From UBA987 sp047620825 (lineage in GTDB: Bacteria > Bacteroidota > Bacteroidia > NS11-12g > UBA9320), in contig JBLHOC010000078.1 of NCBI GenBank assembly GCA_047620825.1, positions 1 through 14,294 on the forward strand: DNA of 14,294 bases, in the 5' to 3' direction. The position numbers and the translations under genes were made by a program. Numbering within the stretch: position 1 is the first letter of the stretch; every line of letters begins with the position of its first letter. This document shows positions 7,209-13,817 of the stretch, piece after piece. Under the pieces are notes generated by a model. That model had not been told where the DNA came from, did not search any database, and saw nothing but the letters and a program-made list of their open reading frames with translations.

Positions 7209-8672
7209 ATGCTTTTTAATTCCATAGACTTTGCAATGTTCTTACCAATAGTTTTTGTACTCTATTGGTTTGTTGCAAATAAAAACTTGAAACTGCAAAA
7301 CTTGTTGATCGTTGCAGCAAGTTACTTTTTCTATGGGTGGTGGGACTGGAGATTTTTGTCCTTAATACTATTTAGCACTGTCGTTGACTATACTGTTGGC
7401 CTGGCCCTGAAAACGGAAAACAACCTCACGAAAAGGAAAGTACTTTTATGGTTGAGTGTCGGTGTAAATCTTGGATTTCTTGGATTTTTTAAGTATTACA
7501 ATTTTTTCTTAGACAATTTTATTACGGCTTTTTCATTCTTTGGAACGGATATATCTATCCATTCACTAAAGATCGTACTACCTGTTGGTATCAGTTTTTA
7601 CACCTTCCAAACATTGAGCTACACTCTAGATGTCTACAATCGAAAACTTGAGCCGACAAACGATTTTATAGGCTTTGCAGCTTTTGTTAGTTTTTTCCCG
7701 CAATTGGTTGCCGGTCCCATCGAAAGAGCTACTCGTCTTTTACCTCAATTTTACAAAAAACGAACTTTTGATTACCATCAAGCCGTTGACGGAATGCGTC
7801 AAATACTTTGGGGACTGTTTAAGAAGATTGTAATCGCTGATAATTGTGCTGAATATGCAAATTTGATTTTTAACAATTCGGCAGACTATCCCGGGAGCAC
7901 ATTAATACTCGGAGCTATTTTCTTTACCTTTCAGATTTATGGCGACTTTTCAGGTTATTCAGATATAGCAATTGGAACCTCCCGTCTTTTTGGTTTTAAT
8001 TTAATGCAAAACTTCAATTTTCCATACTTCTCGAGAGACATTGCAGAATTTTGGAGACGCTGGCATATTTCATTATCTACCTGGTTTAGAGACTATTTAT
8101 ATATCCCTTTAGGAGGTAGTCGTGGGAGCACCGCGTTAAAGATTAGAAATATATTTGCGATATTTATTATAAGTGGATTTTGGCATGGCGCAAACTGGAC
8201 TTTTATTATTTGGGGTGCTTTAAACGCTGTTTACTTCCTGCCGTTAATGCTTACAGGAAAAAACAGAACTAACACAGAAATAGTTGCTCAAGGTAAAGTT
8301 CTACCATCGGTGAAAGAGTTTTTAAAGATCGTTGGTACGTTTGGTCTTACAGTGTTTGCGTGGATATTTTTTAGAGCCGAAAGTCTAAATAATGCAGTCG
8401 TTTATATTTCCGAGATATTTTCAACTTCCGTTTTTAGAATCCCATATATTATCGAGGAAGGTAGTGGGATTCAGTCGCTACCGTTTAACATAATTTCAAT
8501 AATGTTCATTTTTGTTTTAGTTGAGTGGTTTGGAAGAGAAGGGAAATTTGCTATTGAACGATTTGGTTTAAAATGGAGAAGACCGACTAGGTATGCTTTT
8601 TATTGTATAATTGTTTTTGCAATCTTCTGGTTTGGCGGTAAGGAACAAGAATTTATTTATTTTCAATTTTAG
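7209..8672 (+). CDS. MBOAT family membrane-bound O-acyltransferase
   Basis: A 487-residue polytopic membrane protein that begins MLFNSIDF and ends FIYFQF, both typical of bacterial AlgI/DltB-like MBOAT proteins. Diagnostic motifs are FFPQLVAGPIERA (162-174), FWRRWHISLSTWFRDYLYIP (281-300, with His286), and SGFWHGANWTFIIWG (322-336, with His326), the two conserved histidines expected of the active site. Many transmembrane segments cover residues 8-22, 30-45, 50-66, 80-98, 118-135, 230-245, 312-345, 372-388 and 428-475. The family moves acyl groups (acetyl in AlgI) across or onto cell-surface polymers. Together with the gene 3 nt downstream, this makes a two-component acylation module; the acyl donor and target polymer are unknown. 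Confidence 0.96.
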   Translation: MLFNSIDFAMFLPIVFVLYWFVANKNLKLQNLLIVAASYFFYGWWDWRFLSLILFSTVVDYTVGLALKTENNLTKRKVLLWLSVGVNLGFLGFFKYYNFFLDNFITAFSFFGTDISIHSLKIVLPVGISFYTFQTLSYTLDVYNRKLEPTNDFIGFAAFVSFFPQLVAGPIERATRLLPQFYKKRTFDYHQAVDGMRQILWGLFKKIVIADNCAEYANLIFNNSADYPGSTLILGAIFFTFQIYGDFSGYSDIAIGTSRLFGFNLMQNFNFPYFSRDIAEFWRRWHISLSTWFRDYLYIPLGGSRGSTALKIRNIFAIFIISGFWHGANWTFIIWGALNAVYFLPLMLTGKNRTNTEIVAQGKVLPSVKEFLKIVGTFGLTVFAWIFFRAESLNNAVVYISEIFSTSVFRIPYIIEEGSGIQSLPFNIISIMFIFVLVEWFGREGKFAIERFGLKWRRPTRYAFYCIIVFAIFWFGGKEQEFIYFQF

Positions 8673-8675
8673 AAT

Positions 8676-9635
8676 ATGAAATTGTTCCTAAAAAAAATAT
8701 TTACTTTTTCAATCATAAGCACTTGTATACTCATTCTTGTTGCAATTCTCAAGATACACGTTGAACCATTTGAGGAATTTTCAAAATTAAAAAAGGCCCT
8801 CAATGGGAATACAGATGTCATCAATTTTGGGTCAAGTGTAGACTTTCATGCTGCCGAATCAGATATTGATAAACGATCAATCTCACAAATGCTTGATTCC
8901 AATTTGATTGATTATAAAGTTGAAGGAATTTCTGGTCCAGCCTACCACGCAGAAATCTTTGTGGAGTTCGTTAGGTACATTTCTAACACTGATTATTCTT
9001 CTGTAATTGCCATACCTATAAATCTCCGGTCTCTTGCTCCTTCATGGGATATAAAACCAGAATATCAATTTATAAAGGAGAGACATGAGTTGCGTGGAAT
9101 ACCGTATTTCACTAATATTCTAGGTTTTAGAGAGTTCTCGCAGTTTGATTTAGAAAATCAAATTGTTTATCATATGGATGAAAAATATAAGAATGTTAAA
9201 GACGTATATGTGACGTATCGCAAAGCTGATCTAAAGACTAAAAGAACAAACGGTTTTATACTGAACTACATGCAGCCAATTTCTAAGGGTCACATAAAGT
9301 TACAAGCGTTTCAAAACATTATTTCGTTTTGCAATGCAAACGATATTGAACTTATCTTATACATCCCACCAATTGATTATAGCACAGCTCAAAAACTAAA
9401 TATTGAGGGCTTTACGGAGCTGGTGTCGAAAAACATAAATAATATTAAAACTACGCTAACTTCAGACCAGTCTTATTTAATCGATATGAGCATGTCATTA
9501 GATTCAACATATTTTGACTGGGAAATTGATGAAGTGCCAAATGAACATCTAAACGCTGAAGGAAGGCAATTTGTAGCCGATGCGTTATCGAAGTGCTTTT
9601 TGACCAATTTTGATAGCTCAAGTACAACCGACTGA
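8676..9635 (+). CDS. SGNH-hydrolase-like partner of MBOAT acyltransferase
   Basis: A 319-residue protein with one N-terminal transmembrane anchor (about 5-27) and a soluble, presumably periplasmic, domain. SGNH-like features are an early NFGSSVDF (50-57) at the block-I nucleophile position and a C-terminal NEHLNAEGRQFV (289-300) resembling the block-V histidine motif. In canonical SGNH enzymes an Asp precedes that His by three residues; here that place is a proline, so the triad may be altered. Proteins of this kind (AlgX, AlgJ, DltD, PatB-like) accept the acyl group from the MBOAT and pass it to a glycan. Its start is 3 nt after the MBOAT stop, so cotranslation is expected. The SGNH call rests on the two blocks and the pairing, not on overall similarity. 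Confidence 0.75.
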   Translation: MKLFLKKIFTFSIISTCILILVAILKIHVEPFEEFSKLKKALNGNTDVINFGSSVDFHAAESDIDKRSISQMLDSNLIDYKVEGISGPAYHAEIFVEFVRYISNTDYSSVIAIPINLRSLAPSWDIKPEYQFIKERHELRGIPYFTNILGFREFSQFDLENQIVYHMDEKYKNVKDVYVTYRKADLKTKRTNGFILNYMQPISKGHIKLQAFQNIISFCNANDIELILYIPPIDYSTAQKLNIEGFTELVSKNINNIKTTLTSDQSYLIDMSMSLDSTYFDWEIDEVPNEHLNAEGRQFVADALSKCFLTNFDSSSTTD

Positions 9636-9803
9636 GTGACCCAAATCGATACGAAAAATGCAGGTTGTTTAGCACCTAGTTGTTTGGCGCTGAAGCAACA
9701 CTTAACCATACTGCTAACGAACGAATAGTAATCCAAAGAACTGAATAGTTTTATTGTCTTTGGAAGGCTATTTGTAATATTTATTTTAGCCTAAATTTAG
9801 CTC

Positions 9804-10424
9804 GTGAAAAAACTGACTTTTCTGCTCATTTCGATAGTTTCTGGAATGTCCATCGGAACTGCCCAGTCCATTATATACCTTGATGTTGGGCCGGTAAAAC
9901 CTGTAAAGTCCTTAGGGTTAGTTCTTAAACCAACTACTGAATTCAAAGCTTCCTGGATTATGAATTACGAGTACAATTTTACAGGAACCGTTCACATTGG
10001 GTACTTTAAGGGAAAAACTCTTCACGATACGCTTCAAACTTGGGGTTATGGCTCGAATTTTAACAATATCAACGGTAAGCGATTTTATCCTGGAACGCAG
10101 ATTTACACTAAGTTTAATTCTATTGCTCTAGGAATAGGTGGTGTCTACCGCCTAACAATGAATCCTCTACGTCCTTTTATCATGGCTGATTTTAACATTC
10201 AGGCATTTATATTTGACCTAGAAGAGCACATTCCTGGTCTTACTGGTTCAAACTATTCTGGTGATTCTGGCGGATTAACAGGTTTTCTTGGTTTGGGAGT
10301 CGAATATGAGACAAAAGGGAGCCTAATTTTAAGGTCCTACCTTGGTCGAAATTACACGATTCTCTCAGAGGTTGGTGCGGCTTATTATACTTTTAAAATT
10401 GGAGCGGGATACATATTTTATTAA
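9804..10424 (+). CDS. Outer-membrane beta-barrel-like protein
   Basis: A 206-residue exported protein. A signal peptide (MKKLTFLLISIVSGMSIGTAQ) is followed by alternating hydrophobic/polar segments: YLDVGPVKPVKSLGLVLKP, WIMNYEYNFTGTVHIGYF, FNSIALGIGGVYRL, GLTGFLGLGVEYETK, SLILRSYLGRNY. It ends in YYTFKIGAGYIFY, an aromatic C-terminus like the beta-signal recognised by the BAM complex. It is probably an outer-membrane barrel of about eight strands; I recognise no named family. The start is GTG at 9804: an in-frame TAG lies two codons upstream, and no ATG precedes the signal peptide. The ten-base palindrome CTAAATTTAG (9791-9800) sits immediately before the start. The next gene follows after 9 nt. 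Confidence 0.8.
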   Translation: MKKLTFLLISIVSGMSIGTAQSIIYLDVGPVKPVKSLGLVLKPTTEFKASWIMNYEYNFTGTVHIGYFKGKTLHDTLQTWGYGSNFNNINGKRFYPGTQIYTKFNSIALGIGGVYRLTMNPLRPFIMADFNIQAFIFDLEEHIPGLTGSNYSGDSGGLTGFLGLGVEYETKGSLILRSYLGRNYTILSEVGAAYYTFKIGAGYIFY

Positions 10425-10433
10425 GACAGAAAT

Positions 10434-11213
10434 ATGCGAATTAAATTAGCTTTCTTAATTGTTGTCAGTATTCTCTCTGCTTCATGTGTGTCCGAAATTA
10501 ACTTGGATTACGAAAACTGTGCACCTAAGTGCTCTATTCCTGAAATAAACTTAGGAGATTATAATACCTTCAACTTAAAAAGTGAAATTACAGATGATGG
10601 CCTAACCCCTATTCAATCTTTTGGGTTCTCGTACTCAAGAGATGAAGCCTTCCCTAAATTTTATGAAAATCAAATATTGTTAAGTCCAATCAATTCATTT
10701 GAGGGAGAAATAATCAATGTTTTTGACACTGGAGCTTATTATGTTAAATCCTTTGTTGCTAATGACTGCGGATACTTCATAAGCGATGCGGTAAGAGTAA
10801 ATATTCCATTTGTCTTGGAAGAAGATCTGACATGTCAGTTACAAGACAACCAACTGATGAGATATTGATCACAAATTGATGTTAAAATATCAGATAGAGA
10901 TTGGTCAACACGTGGAAGCGGCGTTTTTACAATAACTCCGATTAGCGCTATCGGAGTTCAATTAAAGGTGATTTTTCTCGACCTTAGACCTGCCGATGGC
11001 AAGTACAGAACACTTGGCATTACAGAGTCAGGAAGCATCGCAACTGGCGATGTTTACATCGAAATGAAGGGTGACAATACTAGAATGTTAAATAATCAAA
11101 GTTGTTTTGTCCATACCAGACCTAATGGAGATGTTGCTGTTTCCTTTTGCGACCTTGATTATGCAATTGGTAAAGAAAGAAACCAGATGAGTTTGAAGGT
11201 AATATTACCATAG
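10434..11213 (+). pseudogene. FN3-like lipoprotein gene split by one in-frame TGA
   Basis: From ATG 10434 the frame encodes a lipoprotein signal (VSILSASC, Cys18) and a domain (about 45-125) with the pattern SEITDDGLTPIQSFGFSYS...GAYYVKSFVANDCG. This recalls the FN3-like repeats of Bacteroidota surface lipoproteins ('...GVCWST...YYVRAYATN'). A TGA at 10866-10868 stops it after 144 residues. The same frame then stays open without another stop to TAG 11211-11213, adding about 114 protein-like residues (DVYIEMKGDNTRM, SFCDLDYAIG). The second part has no good start of its own, only a GTG at 10968 in mid-domain. The simplest reading is one gene of about 259 codons with a single nonsense change, for example CGA to TGA. 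A truncated but functional lipoprotein, or a base-call error, are alternatives. Confidence 0.8.
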
Positions 11214-11411
11214 CTTCGTTTCGGAAACACAAAATCCTACAAAACAGTTAAAGATATGAAGTGTGTAAATTGGACTTGTTAAGTGAGACAAGGAATTATG
11301 TTATTCGTTCATTGATGATCTTCCATCATACGGCGATTTAAGTCTACGTCAACCAAAATATGTAGGGTACTTATACTTATTATTAAATGCAACTCTTTTT
11401 GGCTGTAAAGG

Positions 11412-11458
11412 TTAGGATGTAGTCAGATTCATTCGGTCCATCCTAATGAATCTGACTA
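11412..11458. repeat. 14-bp perfect inverted repeat with an overlapping alternative stem
   Basis: TAGTCAGATTCATT at 11420-11433 is the exact reverse complement of AATGAATCTGACTA at 11445-11458; the loop is 11 nt. The 8 bases directly before it, TTAGGATG (11412-11419), are also the exact reverse complement of CATCCTAA (11439-11446), which covers the 3' side of the loop and the first two bases of the right arm. The two stems therefore compete. No T-tract follows on either strand, so it is not a standard intrinsic terminator. It is about 30 bp upstream of the -33 element of the next gene. Confidence 0.7.
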
Positions 11459-11487
11459 GGCCATGTTTAGTTACAATTATTCGTGTA

Positions 11488-11522
11488 TTGAATCAAAAAT
11501 GAAGGTTTATTTTTTATATTTG
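11488..11522 (+). promoter_or_regulatory. Bacteroidota-type promoter of the secreted hypothetical protein
   Basis: TATATTTG at 11515-11522 is a perfect TAnnTTTG -7 element, and TTG at 11488-11490 lies 24 nt upstream, one base beyond the usual 17-23 nt spacing for a -33 element. Transcription would start near 11527, giving a leader of about 70 nt to the preferred ATG at 11597. This is the best promoter match in the window. Confidence 0.5.
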
Positions 11523-11596
11523 ATGGTACCTGAAATAAAGTGGTGAAACTTGTAATCAAAATTTCGTGGTTAGTTGTTCGGCTTAGAACGTCGACT

Positions 11597-13168
11597 ATGA
11601 GCAGGTCAATTAAATACTGTTTCGCGATAAGTTTTTTAATGTACTCATATCAAGCTTACAGTCAAAATAAGAATTATGACAAAGTAGTTGGTCTCAGCTA
11701 CCCAATTATAGGCAAAATTCCAAGTCAGTTATTTAATGACGAGGGAGGCAGTTACTGGACATGGAAACTAAGTGGTCATGAACGGGTATATGTTACAAAA
11801 TATGATAGTGCTTTGCTAAGAACAAGCCATAAAGTGCACTATACAAGTGTTAAACTTGACGACGAGTGGTTGACTCTTAGGAGACACATAGCATTTAAAT
11901 CAAGTGACGTTTTTTATTTCACAAAGACCTTGCATAATGACAAAGTGAAGCGGGTGTACTTCCAATTTTTAAGTGGCTATTTTGTGAAAAATAAAGGGGA
12001 ATTGCAGTTCCTTACGGAGTTTCCAATACTAGAGAATTACTCGTCAACAATAGATTTTCATTATAACGAAGAACGAAACAAACTAATAGTTTTATGTTCA
12101 TACATGTTAACGACCAATTTGTTCCGTAATGATTTAATTAGTAAGCCGAGGGGTAGTAATAAATTATCTTACATAGTAGTAGATCAGAATCAGCATGTAA
12201 TGAATCGAACAACAGGTTTATTGGTTAATGCTAACATGGATATGAATTATGAGTACACTGAATTTAACCTATGTGAAAATGACAATTTAATCGTGGTTCA
12301 AAAAAAGACTCCTATAGGCTTAAAGTTTAAAAACGGTCTAATTACCAAACGGGAAAGGAAAGAAAACGAAACTTCAAGTTATGTGATAACAAAAATAACA
12401 CCAGACACGTCTATTCAATTTGAAACAGAACCTTCAGAATTCATATACGACTTAAAAATTGCCATATCAAAAGACTCAATATATTTGGTCGGACTAGCTG
12501 AGTTTTATTTAGGTGATGAAGATAGATTTGAGCCAGATAGTATGGAGTATTATGTTTACTACAACGTTTTAACATTGAATAACTTATTCGATACCGACCA
12601 AAAGGTTAAAAAAGTGTTGGATGATTTTTACAATGTGCTGAGAGGGTGTTGGTTATCACACACCGGAATTGTAATTTTTTCAGCGGATAGTGAAAATAAA
12701 AGAAGGGTGATTGTCAGGGCTAACGGTTATCGCTATACTAATCGCTATACTAATCGATATACTGATCGCTATACTTATGATGAATTTGTTTGTTATAAAT
12801 CATGTGCAGGAACAATTACAAAAGGGCATTTAGAATATAAAACTGTTAAACGACACTATAAATCGACCATGGCACAAAAACACGGGCCAGTATTCATTGA
12901 AACCACACTTATCTCAGTCGTTTGTTATCCCAATAGCTATATAGTTGTAAACGGTCCAGATGAAATTCTAAAGGTACTTCCATTTGAAAAGGTGGAACAC
13001 ATTCAAAAAAGATACCGCAACACTAAATTCTGGGGGGCACCGACGAATGTTAGTTTCTTCGTAACAAAAACAGACTACAATACCTGTATAGCCGTGTCAC
13101 AATTAGAAACCAGAGCGACTTATGTTAAATACGCTTTTAAAGGTGAAAGAGTTTTGAGTGTTGACTAA
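11597..13168 (+). CDS. Secreted hypothetical protein with a tetrapeptide (RYTN) repeat
   Basis: I do not recognise a family. The 523-residue product begins with a signal peptide (MSRSIKYCFAISFLMYSYQAYSQ), which is why I start at ATG 11597; the frame is open to a GTG at 11540, which would put 19 residues before the signal. The mature part is rich in beta-forming, Tyr-, Lys- and Asn-rich sequence, with repeated strand-turn patterns (such as YVTKYDSALLRTSHKVHY, IAISKDSIYLVGLAEFY) that would fit a beta-propeller-like fold; this is only an impression. Residues 379-394 are four tandem tetrapeptides RYTN, RYTN, RYTD, RYTY. No lipobox, transmembrane helix or T9SS-type C-terminal sorting domain is seen. 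It stands alone, after its own promoter and before a convergent gene. Confidence 0.85.
   Translation: MSRSIKYCFAISFLMYSYQAYSQNKNYDKVVGLSYPIIGKIPSQLFNDEGGSYWTWKLSGHERVYVTKYDSALLRTSHKVHYTSVKLDDEWLTLRRHIAFKSSDVFYFTKTLHNDKVKRVYFQFLSGYFVKNKGELQFLTEFPILENYSSTIDFHYNEERNKLIVLCSYMLTTNLFRNDLISKPRGSNKLSYIVVDQNQHVMNRTTGLLVNANMDMNYEYTEFNLCENDNLIVVQKKTPIGLKFKNGLITKRERKENETSSYVITKITPDTSIQFETEPSEFIYDLKIAISKDSIYLVGLAEFYLGDEDRFEPDSMEYYVYYNVLTLNNLFDTDQKVKKVLDDFYNVLRGCWLSHTGIVIFSADSENKRRVIVRANGYRYTNRYTNRYTDRYTYDEFVCYKSCAGTITKGHLEYKTVKRHYKSTMAQKHGPVFIETTLISVVCYPNSYIVVNGPDEILKVLPFEKVEHIQKRYRNTKFWGAPTNVSFFVTKTDYNTCIAVSQLETRATYVKYAFKGERVLSVD
12731..12778 (+). repeat. In-frame 12-bp minisatellite (4 units)
   Basis: Four adjacent 12-base units: CGCTATACTAAT, CGCTATACTAAT, CGATATACTGAT and CGCTATACTTAT. 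The first two are identical; the others differ by one or two bases. Each unit encodes Arg-Tyr-Thr-X, so gain or loss of units would keep the reading frame of the surrounding secreted protein. Confidence 0.9.
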
Positions 13169-13225
13169 CTTGTGACAAAGTTGTTTACGCCATATTATTC
13201 TCCGTTTTTGCTTTTTTTCAAATTT

Positions 13226-13267
13226 CCAAACCCCAAACCCCAAACTCCTAGACGCTAACCCCTAATA
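13226..13267. repeat. 7-nt-period array (CCAAACC-like, 6 units) between convergent genes
   Basis: In a 7-nt register the bases read CCAAACC, CCAAACC, CCAAACT, CCTAGAC, GCTAACC and CCTAATA. The first three are nearly identical and the rest keep the C-rich/A-rich pattern. It fills most of the short gap between the secreted protein gene (+) and the SRPBCC gene (-), directly next to the SRPBCC stop codon. C-richness makes it stand out from the AT-rich surroundings. Confidence 0.65.
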
Positions 13268-13268
13268 C

Positions 13269-13742
13269 TCATGCTTGAACTCGTGCCTTCAATGCTTCAT
13301 TCATAGATTGAAATTGCTCAAGAGTATCAGTATCCAACTTTTTACTAAATAACCCAACTAAGATGCCATTGAATTTTTCAGACTGAATGAAAGTTGTTGT
13401 CCCGTCACCATTGTCGATTAGTTCAAACTTATGTTCGCCATCAAATAGCCCTTTAAACCCTAGTGTTCCAATCCATCGGAATTCAGTATTTGTGTTGTAA
13501 GCAAGCACAGTGGGCTTAAACTTCATTCCATCAAGTTTAATCATGATTGTGTTTCCAACTGCAATGTCACCTTTTATATAATCAATGAATGGATTCCAGG
13601 AATCGTATTGATCAAAGTCAGTTAAGACTTCCCAAACTTGTGTTGGACTAGCGTTAATAATGATTTGTGTGTGAATTCGTTTTTGCTTAGCCATGACTGT
13701 AAAACTTAATAAGGTGAGTAATAATGTGATTGTTGTTTTCAT
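13269..13742 (-). CDS. Exported SRPBCC-fold protein
   Basis: A 157-residue protein with a SRPBCC (START-like/polyketide cyclase) domain: the opening INASPTQVWEVLTDFDQYDSWNPF (about 29-52) is the characteristic first strand and helix, followed by GDIAVGNTIMIKL, TEFRWIGTLGFKGLFDGEHKFEL and GTTTFIQSEKFNGILVG. The fold makes a pocket for hydrophobic ligands; the ligand here is unknown. Unusually, it is preceded by a signal peptide-like segment (MKTTITLLLTLLSFTVMAKQ), suggesting export. I chose ATG 13742; a TTG at 13763 would place seven polar residues before the signal. It follows the Crp/Fnr gene by 75 bp on the same strand and probably has its own promoter: GACCTTTG (13768-13761) is one base off the -7 consensus. 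Confidence 0.9.
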   Translation of the reverse strand: MKTTITLLLTLLSFTVMAKQKRIHTQIIINASPTQVWEVLTDFDQYDSWNPFIDYIKGDIAVGNTIMIKLDGMKFKPTVLAYNTNTEFRWIGTLGFKGLFDGEHKFELIDNGDGTTTFIQSEKFNGILVGLFSKKLDTDTLEQFQSMNEALKARVQA

Positions 13743-13789
13743 TGTGACATTGTTACACAACAAAGGTCACAGCGTTCTACACTGTTTCT

Positions 13790-13805
13790 CTTGACATATA
13801 TCAAG
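13790..13805. promoter_or_regulatory. FNR-box-like palindrome upstream of the SRPBCC gene
   Basis: CTTGACATATATCAAG is a 16-bp palindrome with one mismatched pair; its core TTGAC-ATAT-ATCAA differs at one base from the FNR consensus TTGAT-N4-ATCAA. It lies between a Crp/Fnr regulator gene and the SRPBCC start. If the near-consensus -7 at 13768-13761 is real, the palindrome centre would fall about 41 nt upstream of transcription start, the usual activating position for this family. The regulator binding it is inferred from proximity. Confidence 0.5.
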
Positions 13806-13817
13806 AAATGAAGGGTC

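Larger units (their letters stand above)
11214..11539. other. Non-coding region between the lipoprotein gene and a secreted protein gene
   Basis: About 325 bp with no convincing gene in any frame. Notable contents are the inverted repeat at 11412-11458 and the promoter at 11488-11522, listed separately. In one plus frame the bases 11359-11411 read like a lipoprotein signal (YLYLLLNATLFGCKG then stop) but no start codon precedes it. Confidence 0.55.

Noticed and set aside
9664..9688. Direct repeat GTTGTTTAGC / GTTGTTTGGC after the SGNH-like gene
   Set aside because: Only two short copies with a mismatch; no sign of a mobile element end or array.
2482..10868. Stop-codon reassignment to explain the internal TAG and TGA
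   Set aside because: Both codons terminate several intact genes in the window (TAG: redoxin, MBOAT; TGA: VanW, TlpA-like, SRPBCC, SGNH-like).
11292..11350. Minus-strand reading VDVDLNRRMMEDHQ then stop, resembling the tail of a gene
   Set aside because: No support upstream in the frame and no family I can name; too short to call a remnant.
11359..11411. Lipoprotein-signal-like reading (YLYLLLNATLFGCKG, stop)
   Set aside because: No start codon in frame and a stop three codons after the Cys; probably chance in AT-rich DNA.
13743..13760. CRP-site-like TGTGA/ACACA inverted sequence at the SRPBCC start
   Set aside because: Half-sites are out of register with TGTGA-N6-TCACA and lie at the start codon; the FNR-like box upstream is a better candidate.
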